Source: an uncultured Allomuricauda sp. (GTDB taxonomy: Bacteria; Bacteroidota; Bacteroidia; Flavobacteriales; Flavobacteriaceae). Taken from it: a stretch of DNA of 64,000 bases. Shown one piece after another: positions 62,876 through 64,000 of this stretch; position 1 is the first letter of the stretch, and every line of letters starts with the position of its first letter. A program made the position numbers and the translations under genes. Under the pieces are notes generated by a model, which saw nothing but the letters and a program-made list of their open reading frames with translations, ran no database searches and had not been told where the DNA came from. The DNA lies in contig NZ_CANMOO010000002.1 in the NCBI RefSeq assembly GCF_947499585.1, positions 1,143,097 through 1,207,096 of the forward strand, given 5' to 3'.

Positions 62876-64000
62876 TTATCTGTAAAGGGTAAAGTGTCCA
62901 ACATACTCCCGTCCACTATCATCATTTAACTTTATAACGTACCAATAGTCTCCTGAGGGCAATGCTTTGGCTTCATAGTAGCCATCCCATCCATCATCAA
63001 TTGCCCCCATTATCTTGATCTTTCTTCCATAGCGATCAAATATGAAAGTTTGAACATCTGGAAACAACTCCATATTTCTTGGTTTCCAAAAATCGTTCTG
63101 GCCATCATTGTTTGGAGTGAAGAAATTCGGAATTGTTATATCTATTAGGCTTAACGTAATGGTTTCGGTAGCTTCACATCCTCTGCTATCAATTGCAGTT
63201 ACGGTAAAAGTTCCACTTCTTGTTATATTATAGGTGTTGGAACTGCTACCGCCATTATTATCAAAATAGTAGGTGTAAGGCGGAAAACCTCCAGTAACAT
63301 TGGCACTTATTTGGTTGATATTTTCATTGGTTAAAGTCATGCTTAGAGGAGCGACGTCTTCTATGATAAAAGGAATCTCCAACAAACAACCGTTATTGTG
63401 CATTATGGACAATGTATGGTTGCCCACGCTGATATTTTGAAAGTCAGGGCTTAGAACAAAATCATTTGGATTTGTAGAATCCAAAGCATAAAGTACTTCA
63501 GAACTTATTGAAGAATCAATCAATGAAACTTGTATTGAATTTGTAGGTATTCCAGAATCACAGGAATAAAATGGTTCTATTGTTGCGTCAAGATTTGGCC
63601 CTCCGGGAAGAATATCAAATGTAGTTTCTGACTGGCAGCCATTATTATCTATAATTGTCATTGCATAGCTTCCGGGGGACAATCCACTTATTTCAAAAGA
63701 ATTGTTTACAAAAACCATAGGTTGCAATGAATTCAATTGAACTGTTAAAGGGAAATTGGTGGTGTCAGCATTCACTTCTACAGTTCCATCTGAAGTTTCC
63801 CAACAGGTTTCATTCTGAATATTTGTGGAAATCTCAAATCCAGTAATGGTCACCACAAAGGAGTTCTCCACGTTGGGGCAGCTTCCGGTTCCGGGGCTGA
63901 AGACGTATATGATGGATGTCACTGTGATGTTGTCCCCTGGGAGCAGAGCGACTCCGGTTCCTGCTGCGCCTGTGAAATAGTTGCCCGTTGTGAGTGCCGG
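62876..64000 (-). CDS. Second T9SS type B repeat protein (3' part, cut by window edge)
   Basis: About 375 residues of the C-terminal end of a larger gene; the frame is still open at base 64000, and the GTG at 63922 is not a real start. Repeated Ig/PKD-like SprB-type modules (CWETSDGTVEVNADT, NNGCQSETTFDILPGGP) precede a gliding-motility C-terminal domain (FFTPNNDGQNDFW, IFDRYGRKIK, GDYWYVIKL). It is a cell-surface protein secreted by the type B route and followed by its SprF-like partner. Confidence 0.93.
   Translation of the reverse strand, partial: PALTTGNYFTGAAGTGVALLPGDNITVTSIIYVFSPGTGSCPNVENSFVVTITGFEISTNIQNETCWETSDGTVEVNADTTNFPLTVQLNSLQPMVFVNNSFEISGLSPGSYAMTIIDNNGCQSETTFDILPGGPNLDATIEPFYSCDSGIPTNSIQVSLIDSSISSEVLYALDSTNPNDFVLSPDFQNISVGNHTLSIMHNNGCLLEIPFIIEDVAPLSMTLTNENINQISANVTGGFPPYTYYFDNNGGSSSNTYNITRSGTFTVTAIDSRGCEATETITLSLIDITIPNFFTPNNDGQNDFWKPRNMELFPDVQTFIFDRYGRKIKIMGAIDDGWDGYYEAKALPSGDYWYVIKLNDDSGREYVGHFTLYR
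63850..64000. other. GC-rich edge segment inside the second giant gene
   Basis: The last 100 bases contain 56 G or C by my count, far above the local AT-rich average, although the reading frame continues across the boundary. Confidence 0.6.

Noticed and set aside
63850..64000. GC-rich window edge as an insertion sequence or phage end
   Set aside because: The reading frame of the repeat protein continues through it; no terminal repeats or transposase.
1..64000. Insertion sequences, prophage, integrons or CRISPR arrays
   Set aside because: None recognised by eye on either strand.

Overview
The window is about 64 kb of a chromosome from a member of the Bacteroidota, most likely a marine Flavobacteriaceae (Maribacter/Muricauda/Zobellia-like gene content; the genus cannot be fixed from this sequence). 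The evidence is low GC, flavobacterial -7 promoter motifs (TAnnTTTG), type IX secretion (T9SS) type A and type B sorting domains, PorP/SprF proteins, Bacteroidota-type surface lipoproteins, a CarboxypepD_reg-like TonB receptor, and conserved housekeeping synteny (serS-TPR-DUF4286-rsmA-mgtE; fbp-GNAT-aspartokinase). I see no insertion sequence, integrase, phage gene or CRISPR array.

Layout. 1-5.2 kb (minus): the 5' two-thirds of mfd, then a DEXH helicase/PdeM nuclease pair for DNA repair. 5.3-11.5 kb: TerB-like protein, fructose-bisphosphatase, GNAT, aspartokinase, an OlsF-like two-domain acyltransferase and a secreted carboxypeptidase-regulatory-domain protein. 11.5-13.4 kb (minus): compact arsenic cluster arsR-DUF6428-GNAT-arsC without an efflux pump. 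13.4-25.9 kb (minus): a long run of small metabolic and regulatory genes followed by the mgtE-rsmA-GGCT-DUF4286-TPR-serS block, an HTTM membrane protein and ribF. 25.9-30.4 kb (plus): secreted reprolysin-like metallopeptidase with a T9SS type A tail plus a lipoprotein. 30.4-32.9 kb: pth, rplY, prs (minus) and tRNA-Leu(CAA) (plus).

33.3-46.4 kb (plus) is a three-gene T9SS surface module: a 3377-residue adhesin-like protein (about 15 Ig/PKD-like modules, 14 DUF11 repeats with acidic linkers, type B sorting domain), its PorP/SprF partner, and a TPR/PD40/OmpA peptidoglycan-binding protein. 46.5-52.9 kb (plus) is an ECF sigma/anti-sigma operon carrying a beta-solenoid periplasmic protein, an outer-membrane barrel, an unannotated 59-residue protein, a TonB-dependent receptor and a head-GIN lipoprotein. 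52.9-54.8 kb holds DUF6958, DUF4202, a siroheme-synthase module and DUF7009.

54.8-57.5 kb (minus) is a LytS/LytTR-type two-component system. The next 950 bp have no convincing gene but contain a 26-bp perfect inverted repeat and two other stem-loops. 58.4-60.6 kb holds a collagen-like lipoprotein, a membrane-anchored paralogue of its C-terminal domain, and small orphan genes. 60.9-64 kb (minus) is a second T9SS type B giant gene (cut by the window edge), its PorP/SprF partner and a lipoprotein alpha/beta hydrolase. The most distinctive parts are thus the two type B/SprF surface loci, the ECF-controlled envelope operon with its small protein, and the structured intergenic region beside paralogous surface proteins.
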